From assembly GCA_964035545.1 (NCBI GenBank), contig OZ037767.1:6562207-6626206 (forward strand): a stretch of DNA of 64,000 nucleotides, in the 5' to 3' direction. This document shows, one piece after another, positions 40,601 through 54,691 of this stretch (the stretch's first letter is position 1; each line of letters begins with the position of its first letter). The translations under genes and the position numbers were made by a program. This DNA comes from Bugula neritina. Lineage: Eukaryota; Bryozoa; Gymnolaemata; Cheilostomatida; Bugulidae. The notes beneath the pieces were generated by a model. It searched no databases, had not been told where the DNA came from, and saw nothing but the letters and a program-made list of their open reading frames with translations.

Positions 40601-43600
40601 CACTTTAAAGTCTATTGACTTAAAAATTTTCCCCTGAAATATCTCTCCACTCAATAAGTGTGTTTAAAGTAGGCAGTGCATGCCTTCTAATATCCATGGA
40701 GATGCTTTATTGTTTTAAATCTCAAATTTTCCACAACCTTCCAAGTATGTGGAGAAGGTGATGCTTTATGCCATTAGTAAATAAGTCAATTTTATCCTAT
40801 GAGCAATTGTTTTTTATTGTACAGAGCCATTGTGAAGGAAATGCCACCCACACCCTCCAGATTCCACTACATATTCAACCTGAGAGACCTGTCCCGGGTA
40901 TATGCGGGGCTGTGCCAGAGTACACCCGATGTCTACAAGAATGTTGGTGAATTCCTGAGGCTATGGAGAAATGAGTGTTTGAGGGTGTTTCACGACAGAC
41001 TAATCAGTGTGGGAGACCAGGAGAATGTCAAGGTTGGTATATTCTATAGTGTCTCGCACACCATGTGATGGCTTGCTGCAGATCTACAGATACTAATTGT
41101 TTTGGCTAGCTCAGACAAAATCTTATCACGTTTATAGTATTTTTTTAAATTAATTCCAGATATACAACTTGGCTCTCATGTTGCTTTATATAGTAAATAA
41201 TGTTGTTTTTTCTAGATGAATTTAAAATAATTATTGTTTTATTGTGTTGTAACTGGTAAAGGAGGCTTTAAATGTCTGAATGCCTTGACAATTACTTTTT
41301 GCTTTCTATGCATGAGATACCAACATGTTACAGTTTCACTAATAGGCTAGCTGGCTTGTAATGGTAGGATGTAGTGTGCAACAATTCTAGCATATTATCT
41401 CTCTAACAGCTGCAGTTTTTTTGTCAATGGTGAATGTATCTCTCAGCACTGATGTTTTCATGTATGTTCTTTAGATTTACATTCAGAATTTAATGGAGAC
41501 GAACTTTGCCAACTTCACTGTCGCGGTATGCAAGGACCCAATACTATTTGGAGATTACCGGACTGCTATGGATGAGTCCGAGCCCAGAGTGTATGAGGAT
41601 ATCATAGACTATGACAGTGCCAAAGCTCTGTTTATTGAGGTGAGGGTATACAGTTCCTCTTATCGCGATGTATCAGCATGCAACATTCTACTACTGATAT
41701 GTTTTCTTACCCTAGCAATGTCTCACAGGTACATTAGAGGCTCATGCATTTAATTTATTGCCTGATTTTATTATCCATAGACTCCTTATACTTCAGAAAA
41801 TTCCAATCTGTTTGACATACCTGTATGCTGACTAAACTTTGGAGTAATGTTCTCTTGTCCATGTCTATTTATAGATTCTGGATGAGTACACAGAACAGTA
41901 CGCTGCTACTAAACTGGTCATGTTTGAAGATGCATTGGAGCATCTAACTCGAATACACAGGATACTGCGCATGGAACAGGGGCATGCTCTGCTTGTGGGA
42001 CTAGGGGGAGGCGGCAAGCAGTCTCTTACTCAGGTATTTTGTAGACTGAGATTTCCCACCAGGAGCTATAAAGATACGGGCATATGTTGCCCTCTCTCCT
42101 AGGGTCTGTTACTTGTATCTCAGATTGGATAGCTTATGTAGATGTTTACTCACAGAGAGGTGGGGTGATTCTTTTAACACTTGTAGTATTGTTGTAGCTT
42201 GCGGCCTACACTGCAGGCTGCAGTATATTCACCATCTCCCTCTCGAGGGGATACAATGAACATAGTCTGAGAGAGGAGCTCAAAACTCTCTACAACAAAC
42301 TGGGCAATGAGAGACAGGAAATCGTCTTCTTGTTTACCGACCAGCACGTCGTGGAGGAGGGATTTCTAGAGCTTATCAACAACATGCTCACTTCTGGTAC
42401 TGTTGTGTTTCTCTCTGTAGATCTGGCGTGTTTGTAGTCTGTGTACATTTAAAATCTTAGAGGATTTTGAATTTTTTAATTTAAACAACTCAGTTGTTTG
42501 AAGCAGTAATATAGAAAGAGGCCACTATTGTCAAAAGTCTATTTTTTAATCTATTTAAAACAAATACTTTTCCAGTAATAAATATATGAAAGGCTATATT
42601 TTGTATTGTAAATAGTTTTAGGTTTTTGGTCTGCAGGCTTTCCTGATATCCAAGGAATCAAGTCTACTAATAGACATGATAGTGTATGACTTATTACCAT
42701 AAATGTGTACATACAACTAACTCTGTAAATTTCCTTGGATATGCCACCTTGACGGTGGTATGACTTCCCATCTCTAACCCACTCTAACTCAATTCTGTAA
42801 TATAATCTCCCATATCTAACCCACTCCAACCCAACTGTAGGTATGGTGCCGGCTCTATACACAGACGATGAAAAGGAGGCAATCATCTCATCTGTTAGAG
42901 ACGAGGCTTTCAATGCCGGCTGGAGTCTGGCCAAGGATGAACTCTGGCAGTACTTTGTAAGGAAATGCTCCAGTCAGCTGCATATAGTCCTGTGCATGTC
43001 ACCCGTAGGTGATACTTTAAGGAATAGATGCAGGAACTTTCCTGGACTAGTCAATAACACTAGCATAGGTACGTACTGTGCCCTACTGCTCATGGGCTTG
43101 CTGTTACCTTGCTTATTACTTGTACTTCGGTGAAGAACCTAATCGTGTGTTCATTTTTTTCTTTAAATTTTCACATTTGAACAATTTAAAGTTGGAACTG
43201 TTTTTTCAAGTTAGTGTAGTTTAACTAACAACTCACACAAGTTTATAGTCACTATTCCCGTGAGAACCCCTGTTGGAAAGGGTTAATTTTAAAATCGGGT
43301 TAAGGACTTTTTTATATGTAATACAGAAGAAATTATGACTTAATGCTCTTCCTAACATCACCAATGGCCTTTACTAGGAATTGAACCCATGACCTCAGTG
43401 TTTACTAGGCAGTGCTCTAACCACCAGACCAGGGTTACTCCGTAGTGTAGTTTGAGAAAAGCTTATAAATATATAATTGGGTTATTTTACTTAATTTAGT
43501 ACACACTGGATTTCTCCAGTTTTTAGCTATTTTTTACAATTTAGCTGCTAATGAACATTGGTTTTTGCCCAAAACTAATAAAATATCAATAAATAAACCT

Positions 43601-46600
43601 AAATAATCAAGGTTCTTTTTAATTTTGCTTGATTTATCATGTTTTTCCCTAATTATTCAGCTACTTTCAATTGCGGACCGTTATGGTTTTTTCGTAACGG
43701 TCCACAATCGAAAGTAGCTAAATAAATAGGAAAAAACATGGGAAATCAAGCAAAATCAAGAAGAACCTTGATTATTTAGGTGTATTTATTAATATTTCAT
43801 TAGTTTTGGGCAAAAATCAATGTTCATTAACGGCTAAATTGTAAAAGATAGCTAAAAGCTGGAGATTTCCAGTGTGTACTAAATTAGGTAAAATGACCCA
43901 ATTTACATATTTTGAACCCGGCTTCATTCTCAAATTACACAGCTTTAGGTTCAAACTTTCCGAGTCTAAAAGTTTATAAATTTCTCTTTCTTCTACAGAC
44001 TGGTTCTTCCCATGGCCACAGCAGGCTCTGGAGGCCGTAGCAGCCGTGTTCATCTCTGAAGACAATCCTCTAATTCAGGAGACTCACAGACCAGCTGTAA
44101 TCTCCCACGTGGTAGATGTACATCTCTCGGTTGGAGAATACAGTTCTCTCTTTCTCAGCAAGTGGCGTCGCATCAACTACTCAACTCCTAAGAACTTTCT
44201 AGACTTTATAAATTGCTATTTGCATCTCCTTGACACTAAAGACAAGTTTAATCAGAGTCAGGTATGTATGGAGGGTTTATTATTTATTAGTTGTGTTCTC
44301 TCTGTTCTGCCTTTATGGAATGATAACTCCAATATTGTTGTAGTGAAATCTAGAACAGATTTGTATTTAAGATTTTGCAGACAGGCTTCCTACAGTGCAC
44401 TCAGTGCAAGTTTAGAAACTCAGGCATTTGGCAATAGCTGGTGCTAGTGAACTGGTTTCGATATTGCAAATAGTATTGACGGTGTCAACCAGGTGCCATG
44501 TTAGTTTAATAACGAAGTAAAGCGAGACATCAATGAAAATCTAATAACTAACCACAGCCTAGTTGACTATAGTTGTGTTGATAGTATAATTGCATGTAAC
44601 TGGTATTTACTACATATAGCTATAGAGTATAGACAGTAGGCATGTATTCATCAAGTTGTCCCTCCTCCACTCCAGTGTGACCGTCTCAGTGGAGGAATGG
44701 CTAAGCTAGCCGAAGCTTCCATTCAATTGGCAGAACTTAACGAGAAGCTAGTTGTACAGAAGTCAGCAGTGGCTGAGAAGTCAGCGAGTTGTGATGCCTT
44801 GCTGCAGACAATAGCTGACGGCACCACCAAGGCCAAAGAGAAAAAGGTTTGGGCATTCGTATGCACAATCTTAGTTGAATAAATGTTGTTCTATGGGCAC
44901 CCTAACAGTAATTGAGTTCTGAATTCAATCTGACTAAGCAATCACCATTAGTTTTAAGCTAGTTCATTTTAACAAAGCAGTAGCAGTTATCTTTTAAGAT
45001 ATACTTGGTTTTAATATTTTGCTGATATTTGAATTTTTTCAACCGATTGAATGGGGGTTTGCTTGAGTTGTTAGACTGTGAGGAACCTTCAGAATAACTC
45101 CAGTGTAATAACAATTGGTTACTCATTTCAAAAATATGTAACTTGTAGCCAAATTTGTCAATCACTAGTATTATCGCTGTTACAGGACATAGCTGTACAG
45201 AAGGGTAAAGAGATTGAGGAGCAGAGCAAGGTCATTGAAGTGGAGAAAAAGGACGCTGAAGAGGCGCTGAATGAGGCCATGCCGGCTCTAGAAGCTGCCC
45301 GGTTAGCCTTAGAGGACCTGGACAAGACAGACGTCTCTGAAATCCGGTGAGCTACTGACCACAGGCTAACACATGCTGCTAGTCTTCATGTACCACAGGC
45401 TAACACATGCTGTTAGTACTATGTACCACAGGCTAACACATGCTGCTATATTATTCATGTGCAGTCACTGACATTTTTTAATTGTTAATTTTGATAAGGA
45501 AAGAAATCCCTGTACTAGCAGTTTATCATTTGCTTGTCTGGCAACTAAATGTGGTCACTTATTTCAATCTGACTACTTATGATTTTTTTCTTATAAAAGT
45601 TCATATACTGTATTTATTAGTGTTTAACATTTTTTGAAATTGGCCTTGGATTCAGTGTATTTTTAAAGTTTTCTTACAAGCATTTGCTCACTATATATTA
45701 TCAAGTTCTATATAAAGGGTTCTTTATCTTGGTCTAATTTATGAATATATTACATGTATATAGCATATATATTTAGTATTATAAATATATAGTATTGTAT
45801 CTAATATTATACGTATATAGTGTAAGTATACAGTTAATATCAAAGACCTGTTTAGCACCAGCTGTTGATACTACTAGTTATGCTGTATTTCCTTAGGTCT
45901 TTTGCTAAACCACCAAAGTCAGTGCAGATAGTCTGCGAGTGTATTGTCGTATTCAGAGGCATCAAGGAGGTCTCTTGGAAGTCAGCCAAGGGAATGATGT
46001 CTGAACCTAACTTCCTAAGATCTCTAACTACTATGGACGTTGATAACATTACTCAGAAACAGGTCAATGCAGTTCGAAGTAAGACTTTCTATATAATAAA
46101 TAGCAGGATAGATAGATAAATTGTATAGCTAAGTTGCAATGGTGAATCTGTTAGTTTTACATAAAGCATCCGGAGAGAAAGCGAGCTAATTTTATGGTAT
46201 TTAGAATTAAAACATGTCTGCTGCGAGAAAGGCGTAGGAGAAATGTTGACTACTTCAGCTCTTGGCTTAATCGTTGTAGAAAAATCAGTCAAAGTTGATT
46301 AGTTATGGCATTATCAAAACTCTTTAGAGTGTGTACATTGTACTCTAGTTGAACTCCAGGGTCCAGCATAACGGAATGCACGCCGCTAAATCTTGTTGTA
46401 GAGTCACTGTTTTGTTTGCAGCTCTGATGAACGAGGGATCTTTGAACCTGGATGAAATGAAAGCCATCAGTCGAGCTGGCTATGGTCTGCTCAAGTTTGT
46501 CGATGCTGTCATGCAGTACTGTGCAGTTGCTAAGGAGGTGAAGCCCAAACGAGAAAAGGTAAAATATGCCAGGGAGTCCTAATATATGTATATATATTTC

Positions 46601-49600
46601 TTGATTAAATACCGGTTTAGTTTTATAATGTTATTGTAGACTTAAACTTTGAGAAAATATTGTTATGATGTAAAACTGTGTTGTGTAGGTGGCCAGGTTA
46701 GAAAAGATGTTTGCCATGGCTAAAAGGGATTTAGAGAAGCTGAACAGGGAGGTGCAGAATCTGGAGGAGCAGCTCAAAGCCCTGGCTAAGCAGTACGAAG
46801 AGGCGATGTCGGAGAGGATGGCTCTGCAGGCGGAGGCGGAGTTGATGGAGAGGCGGGCCATCGCAGCTGACAAACTGATTGGCGGGCTGAGCTCAGAGAA
46901 CGTGCGGTGGATGAGTGAGCTGGAGGACTTGAAGAGGAAACGGGTTCAGCTGATAGGAGACTGTCTAATAGCTGCCAGCTTCCTGTGCTATATCGGAGCT
47001 TTTAGCTGGGACTTCAGGTACCGTCTCTGTGTATGTGTGGAGAACAGAGGCTAGTTCTGCTAGCAGTTCTGTTGAGTATTGTATAAAGGGATTATATATA
47101 TAATTAGTTCACCTATCTTTGAGGTATGGCATAATAGAAAATATAATACACATTAGGATTTCCTGTGTTGCAGAGATATGATGGTGTACAATGACTGGAT
47201 AGGAAATGTAACCAAGCTGAATATCCCACTCAGCAATCCATTGAAGCTTGAAGACCTGCTGACCAATGACGTGGAAGTTAGTAAATGGACGTCTGAAGGG
47301 CTGCCTCCTGACGAACTCTCTATACAGAATGGTATCCTTACGACTCAGTGCAGCAGATCTCCTCTGTGTATAGACCCACAGCAGCAAGCTCTTAACTGGA
47401 TCCGGAAGAAGGAGGAAAAGAATAATCTTAAGGTTAGTCAGTTAGTTGGTTAATTAGCTAGTTAGTTAGTTAGTTAGTTAGTTATTTAGTTAGTTAGTTA
47501 TTTAGTCAGTCAGTCAGTCAGTCAGTCAGTTAGTTAGTTAGTTTTAATGATTTCACACCTCTCCTCACTGTTTTTAAAAATTATTTATTACACCACCTTT
47601 GTGAGCTTCCTTTTATTCAAATTAAATTCTCTCTTATTATTATTCTGTGCCATTCTGTTATTTTAGATGCATTTCTCTTGTTACTCTGTCATTTCTCAAC
47701 CTAGTTGGGTTAATGTCTTGCTCTGTTGTTCCACAGGTGGCCACTTTTAATGATCCAGATTTCCTGAAGCAACTGGAGTTGGCTATCAAATATGGTTTCC
47801 CCTTTCTGTTTAAAGACGTAGATGAGTACTTGGATCCTGTTATTGAGAATGTTGTGGAGAAGAACATTAAAGGTAAGTTCTAGGGATTTTATACAGTAAA
47901 CTTTGTACCATGAGTTTTGGGAGTTTTCACTTCATCTTTATAAACTTTCAGAGTTAAGGAATTGCATGAATTGTTACATATCTCATCATCCGTAAAAATT
48001 TTAAACTGTTTCGTAAAACTTTCAAAACTGCTTTAAACAACTCATATTTTAAAGTGATTTTTTCTTCTCCCAGACTATATTTACACATTGTGTTCAGACA
48101 GAATAAACTAAATTACTGACTATTACGATCAGTGCTGCTGGTACATGTAATGCTGATCTGTGCGACTCTTCATCCAGGTTCTCAAGGTCGTCAGTTTGTC
48201 TTGCTCGGTGATAAGGAAGTAGACTATGATCCTAACTTCCGAATGTATCTTGTGACGAAACTATCTAATCCAAAGTTCACTCCAACTCATTTCATCAAGT
48301 CTACCATCATCAACTACACAGTCACTCTCAAGGTTTCCATCATGCTTACCTCTACACCTTGTCTTCTATCTTCAGTTTCTATAAAATATCTACTCTGACA
48401 TAACCGCTAGATGCAGCGCAAAATTCATATCACTTTCACTAGTAATGCCACTGCTACTACTATTATCATTACCACTCACTACCATCACTACTAGCGCTGT
48501 TGATCATGGTACTACTATTGCTCATGCTCCCACTTCTACCATTATTTCTACTATTTATTAAATTTTCACTACCAATGCTACTGCAAGTACAACATTCATG
48601 CCATGGTTACTTGTATTGTCTATAATAACCACCATTACCCTTTACTAATATGTAACTTACTATCACTACTGTGCTAGTTACACTTCTCGGTAACCACTGC
48701 ATGCTCACAGATCCTGTTTATATCTAAGGGACTCGAGGATCAGCTTCTGTCAGTCATAGTGGGGTTTGAAAGGAAGGACGTCGAGGAGCAGAGGGAGAAG
48801 CTGATACAGGAGACGAGCAACAACAAGAAGTTGCTGAAAGATTTGGAGGATGCTTTGCTGAGGGAGCTGGCCACGTCCACTGGCAACATGCTGGATAATG
48901 TAGACCTCATACAGACCCTGGAGGATACCAAGACTAAGGCTTCAGAGGTGTGTCAGTTGATTAGATCATCTCTAAAGTAAAAAGCTGTTATTGTTTTTTG
49001 CTGCATACTCTTATTTCAGACAGTGAAATGTAGTAAAATGCACATGTGTTTAGTTTTATAAAAGCATGACATTCGTTTCCTGCTGTTTCAGAGTTTTCAA
49101 GTTTATTAGTGAAGCAAAGAGATTCAGTGTTGCTATGTCATTCTCTTCTTAGTAAATTTGTATCTTGCTAATTTTTCTTCCCTGTGAAATATTTTTTTTA
49201 AATAAAAATAATTTTTATTATTTATTTTCTTTTTTATATTGCTTAGTATTCTATTACTTTTACCTGGTGCCTGTTAGTTATCTCTCATTTTATATCACTT
49301 AGTACTCTACTACTTTTATCTGGTGCCTGTAGGTTTCAGAGAAATTAGCCTTAGGAGCCATCACTGCCCGAGACATAGATCAGCTGCGGGACGGCTACCG
49401 TCCTGCCGCAAAGAGAGGAGCCATCTTGTTCTTTGTGCTGTCGGACTTGGCCTCCATAAACAGCATGTACCAGTACTCACTGGCCACTTACCTGGAGGTG
49501 TTTGAGCTTTCTCTACGCAGGAGCCAACCTCACTCCTACCTGCCAAAGCGTCTCGGCTTCATCAAAGACACACTCACCTTCAATGTGTATAACTACGGGT

Positions 49601-52600
49601 GTACAGGTAATGCTGTCTCTACTCTCAGAACTTATTGTTTTTGCTAATGTTTGATGGTTTTTGTGAATGTATATATGCGTTTGGTGTGTTATCAGTATTG
49701 TGAACTAAAAATATAATGATTAGCTAATCGGCATTTGTTTGAATCAATATGAATGCAATCTCTTTCTTTTTTATATATATACCAATTATTGAGAAATCCT
49801 ACGATAGGTTGTATTGCTTGAATTTTATAGGCATATTTGAAAAGCATAAGCTCCTTTTTTCTCTACAAATTGCTGTAAAAGTTCAACAGAATGCTGGAGA
49901 GATCAAGCAGGCTGACATTGATTTCTTTATCAAGGTATAATATAGACATGGATTGTATTGTAATATAATATGTAATAATGTAGTGTAATGATTCAACGCT
50001 GCCAATAATCTTTAATGGATATATGTATGTTTGTATAGCAACCGCCAGTTTCTATGCATCACTTTAGGGAGACTTAGCATTGGCCACGCCTCTTGGGAAG
50101 CCATATGATTGGCTGAGTGATAAATCCTGGTTAGACTGTGTGAAGCTGTCCTCTATAGAGGGGTTTGAGAAGCTCCTGGACTCTATTGCTGAACACACCC
50201 TGTTGTGGAAGGCTTGGATATTGCATGATAGACCAGAAGAACTCGAGTATCCCCCACCATATGGCAGTGCGGGCTCTCCCCTTACCCCCTTTCAGAAACT
50301 GATGCTTCTGAGGTTGGTTATATTTAATAAACTGACTGCAAATTTATTTAGCACAGCAACGTCATGCAATATTTTATTATTTTCAGTTCACTGCTTGTCT
50401 CTCGTTCAACACTTCATATTCTCACTCTACTACATGCTAATGTAAACACTTCTTTATATTCAATAAGAGAGGACAACTCTAGTATAACACTGCAGCTCAG
50501 TTGTTCAGCTATACACAACTTTTATATCCACAGTCCTTCCAGCTTCTCATATCTACATATCTTAGCTTTCATCAATTATTGAAATTTTCTTCCATGGCTT
50601 TTGCTATCAGACAAAACTAAATTTACAAGAGACTTCATTTGGCATGTTGAAAACTTTTATGTTAAAATATATTCAATCATTAAAACTTAGGCTACAGTAT
50701 ATGAAAACAGTGAATGCATTTGGTTTATTTGTATTTTGTTGTCTATGATTTTTCTATCTAAGTCAACACCTCTTTCAGTTACAGGGGTTAAGACAACTTG
50801 CAGTTTCCTGAGTTGAATATTTATTATTTATTTCTTACGAAGCATTTTGTAGACAACTCCCAACTCTTGGGGAATTCCCAGCTGCTCTTCTTATAAATGG
50901 ATATTGCAAATAATTGAATTTATTCTTTTAGCTTTCATTGTGCTTGTAGTACTTACTTGCCTGGGAACAGCTCACACTTACCTCACCATTATTGGATGAA
51001 TTCCAATCTTCCCCAAGTCTTTTTTTATAGTTTTTCACTTGATAGTATTTAATGTAAATTTGTACTGCAAAGCGTTTGATGAAAAGTATTTGCCATATCT
51101 ATTGCAGATGTTTCAGAGTGGATAGAATATACAGAGCTATAAGTATCTACGTCACTGACGTGATGGGAGAGAAGTTTGTGACTCCGCCCATTGTCAGCTT
51201 TGAGAGTATATATGAGCACAGCACCCCCTTCTCTCCCATAGTCTTCATCCTCTCCCCTGGATCCCACCCGGCAGCAGATCTTGTCAAACTCGCTGACAAA
51301 CTAGACTTTGGGCACCACAAAGTTAAATTCTTGTCTATGGGTCAAGGTCAAGATCAGGTGACCTCTCCACAGCACATCTTGTCAGCTTAGTTAGCATTCT
51401 TTAGCCAATTGGATGCCAGTTTGAATTGTCTCTCAAAATTATTTGTAGCATACAATATGTTGCAGCCATCAGTATTAATAACTATAATATGAGTAATAAT
51501 AAAGAAGAAAGCATGCTATTGACAGTAATAATATAACATTAGGCAAGTTATACACTTTTTTCGTAATGTTTGTCAATGAACGCCATTTTCTACTGTCCTG
51601 TCTCAGGTGGCCATGAACCTTCTAGAAACAGCCATACACCGAGGCCAGTGGCTTATGCTGCAGAACTGTCACCTGCTGGTCCAGTGGTTGCAGCAGCTGG
51701 AGAAGGTTCTAGAGAAACTCTCTAAACCTCACCCTGATTTCAGGCTCTGGCTCACTACTGAACCCACCTCAAAGTTTCCAATAGGCATTTTACAGAGAGC
51801 TTATAAGGTTGGCTTTCTATTCTGGTGCCAAAACATTCTCACTGTATGTTTTTGTATTCTGGACAGCTTGTCTTTTAGTCCAGCTTACTTTTCATCAAGA
51901 AAATTATTTCTGTGCAATCTGACAGCAATTCCTACCTAAAAATCTAAACTTGAGCTCATGGGTTATAAACAAAGCTTTATGTTCAGTATCTGTACTCAGT
52001 ATATACACATTGCTTATAACTGACTTTTGACCTCTGCAGGTTGTCACTGAACCTCCTAATGGTTTGAAGTTGAACCTGAGAAGTACGTTCATAAAAATAC
52101 CATCCGTAGCCTACGTGGACTGTACACACCATGCCTTTCCCTCCCTTGTGTTCGTGCTGGCGTTCTTCCACTCAGTGCTGCAGGAGAGGAGAAAGTTCGG
52201 TAAAATTGGCTGGAACGTGTCGTATGACTTCAACGAATCGGATTTCTCTGTCTGTCTCGTGATTTTACAAACTTACATGAATAAAGCTGATAGTCTGGGA
52301 GACGGAAAGATTCCTTGGCCCAGTCTGAAATACCTGATTGGAGAGGTTAGCATCTGTTAGAGTAACACATGCAGTTACACCATGAGGACTTGTCTGAAAA
52401 CTATATGTTCATAATATGATAATATGTTGTTTTTATTCTACTTATACCGTGAATAGGTGAGATCTGTTTAAAAGGGAGTAAGATAATTTTTTCCACTTTC
52501 TTGTTCACCATGAAGAAAACACATAGCATTGATAGTAAAGCATTTTGTTCGTTTGGCAAGGTCATAAATGCAAAAGAGGGTGTTGGGTGTTGAATTGTGA

Positions 52601-54656
52601 CTTTTTTCTCTGCTAATCAATAATGAAACATATTGTTATTTCTCCAAGCAGAAACTTTACAACGGGTGTGTCTCACTGCAGGTTATGTACGGAGGTCGGG
52701 CTATTGACAGCTTTGATAGGCGTATTCTGAATACCTATGTAGATGAGTATTTTGGAGACTTCCTGTTTGACTCCTTCCAGCCATTCTTCTTCTACCAAGA
52801 TGATAAAGTTGAGTATCATGTCCCGGAGCACCACACACACAAGCAGGCCTACACTGGTATGATTCTCAAAGCACTTACAGATGATGTTTAGTTTTTCAGA
52901 AATGAGTATTTTCACTACCAGGTTTATGTGTTATCACACCAAACAATATTTTGCCGTCAATTCTTTTTAACACATTGCCTTTCGGTAAATGTTGTTTACT
53001 GGATATCATAGTGATTTTCTATTTTTATAATTCTGTTTTAGCGGGGAGATCCCTCAGTGTATTAAATTGACTATATCACAGGTTGAATATTGTATATATG
53101 TTGTAGACTATGTAGAGGAACTACCCCTAACAAACTCACCAGAAGTGTTAGGACTTCACTCTAACGCTGAGATAGGGTACTATACTAGTGCAGCTCAAGA
53201 CATCTGGTCACACCTTGTAGAGCTTCAACCTCAGACAGGTTTGCAACAGTTAAAATCATTTATGGTGCCAATGTATATTCTTTGTGTTCAATTTTAAAAT
53301 AGGAGAGCATCACGGTATGGTAAGACAACTTCACAACTACACCGAGATAGTTCTAATTTATTCTGGTCGCAGAAGTACCGTTTCTCGTGTTTCAAGAGCT
53401 CGAGATTTGTTGAACAGGTGCAGACAACTCCGGAATCAGTCGGGAGGATGTCATAGATGAAATAGCTGTCGGCATTCTTAAAAAGGTGCCATCCGTATTT
53501 GACCTTGACACCATTAAAAAGAACTATACCGGTGGGATAACTCCCACCACAGTTGTGTTACTTCAAGAGCTGGAGAGATATAATAGATTGACTAAGAAGA
53601 TTAGCAGTTCTCTCCTCCTTCTTAGAAAGGTATTGTAACTCTTACATGTTGCGTTTGTGGGTTTCATTGCCCCTGTGATAAGTATATGCCAGTCTGTACA
53701 CTAATGGTACCTGTGTTCACACTCTCCTGTATTAGCTGTGTGAATGTCATGCGATACTTGTGTACTGCAGGCACTGGCTGGTGAAGTAGGTATGAGCAGT
53801 GACTTAGACGACATCTCTAGGAGTCTGTACAATGGTGCGCTGCCTCTGGTGTGGCAGAAACTCGCACCGGCCACTCTCAAGTCTCTGGGGAACTGGATGA
53901 AGCATTTCACTCAGAGATATGAGCAGTATAACATCTGGGTAAGCATACCGTCTCTACGGGCTGATCGTATTTAGAGTCTGCACTTTCAATTCAGCTCAGT
54001 GGTTAAGCTGTGTGTAGCAGCAGGTAAGAATGGCTTGCAATGAAAGTCTGTACTAACTACTATTAGTTTTATAATACTGTGGACTCTATAGCAGACCGGA
54101 AACGTCATCGACAAGCAATCAGAAATCTCGAAATGATTCAAAATATGTTTGCACAAAATTTATTGTAAAACAAAGTTGTTTGAGCATACAACTTTCTAGC
54201 AGTTTGTAGATGATAGCTAAGATGTGTTTGAATATTTTATTAGTGCATAAATAAAGCTTTTCAGAGGTTCTTTATTCCAAATAGTGTGACTCATTGTTGA
54301 CAGAATGCTGTTAGTTTTAACAGCATATACATTGGTTCAGGTGGAAAAAGCTGAGCCAAAGATGATGTGGTTGTCTGGTTTGCACATCCCCGAGTCTTAC
54401 CTAACTGCTCTGGTACAAGCCACTTGTCGTAAGCATGGCTGGCCCCTTGACAAGTCCACTCTCTACACCACTGTCACTAATTATGATGGAGCCGATGATG
54501 TTCATGAACATTCTACACATGGTAACTTGTTGACTCGTGTTTTATAACATATGTTCTGCTTACACTTTACTGTTTAATCAGTATATATGAGTTTAGCAAA
54601 CATAATTTTTTACATATTAACCCTTTCATGCATGGATTTTGTTATCAGTCACTTGG

Positions 54657-54691
<35 letters not shown>

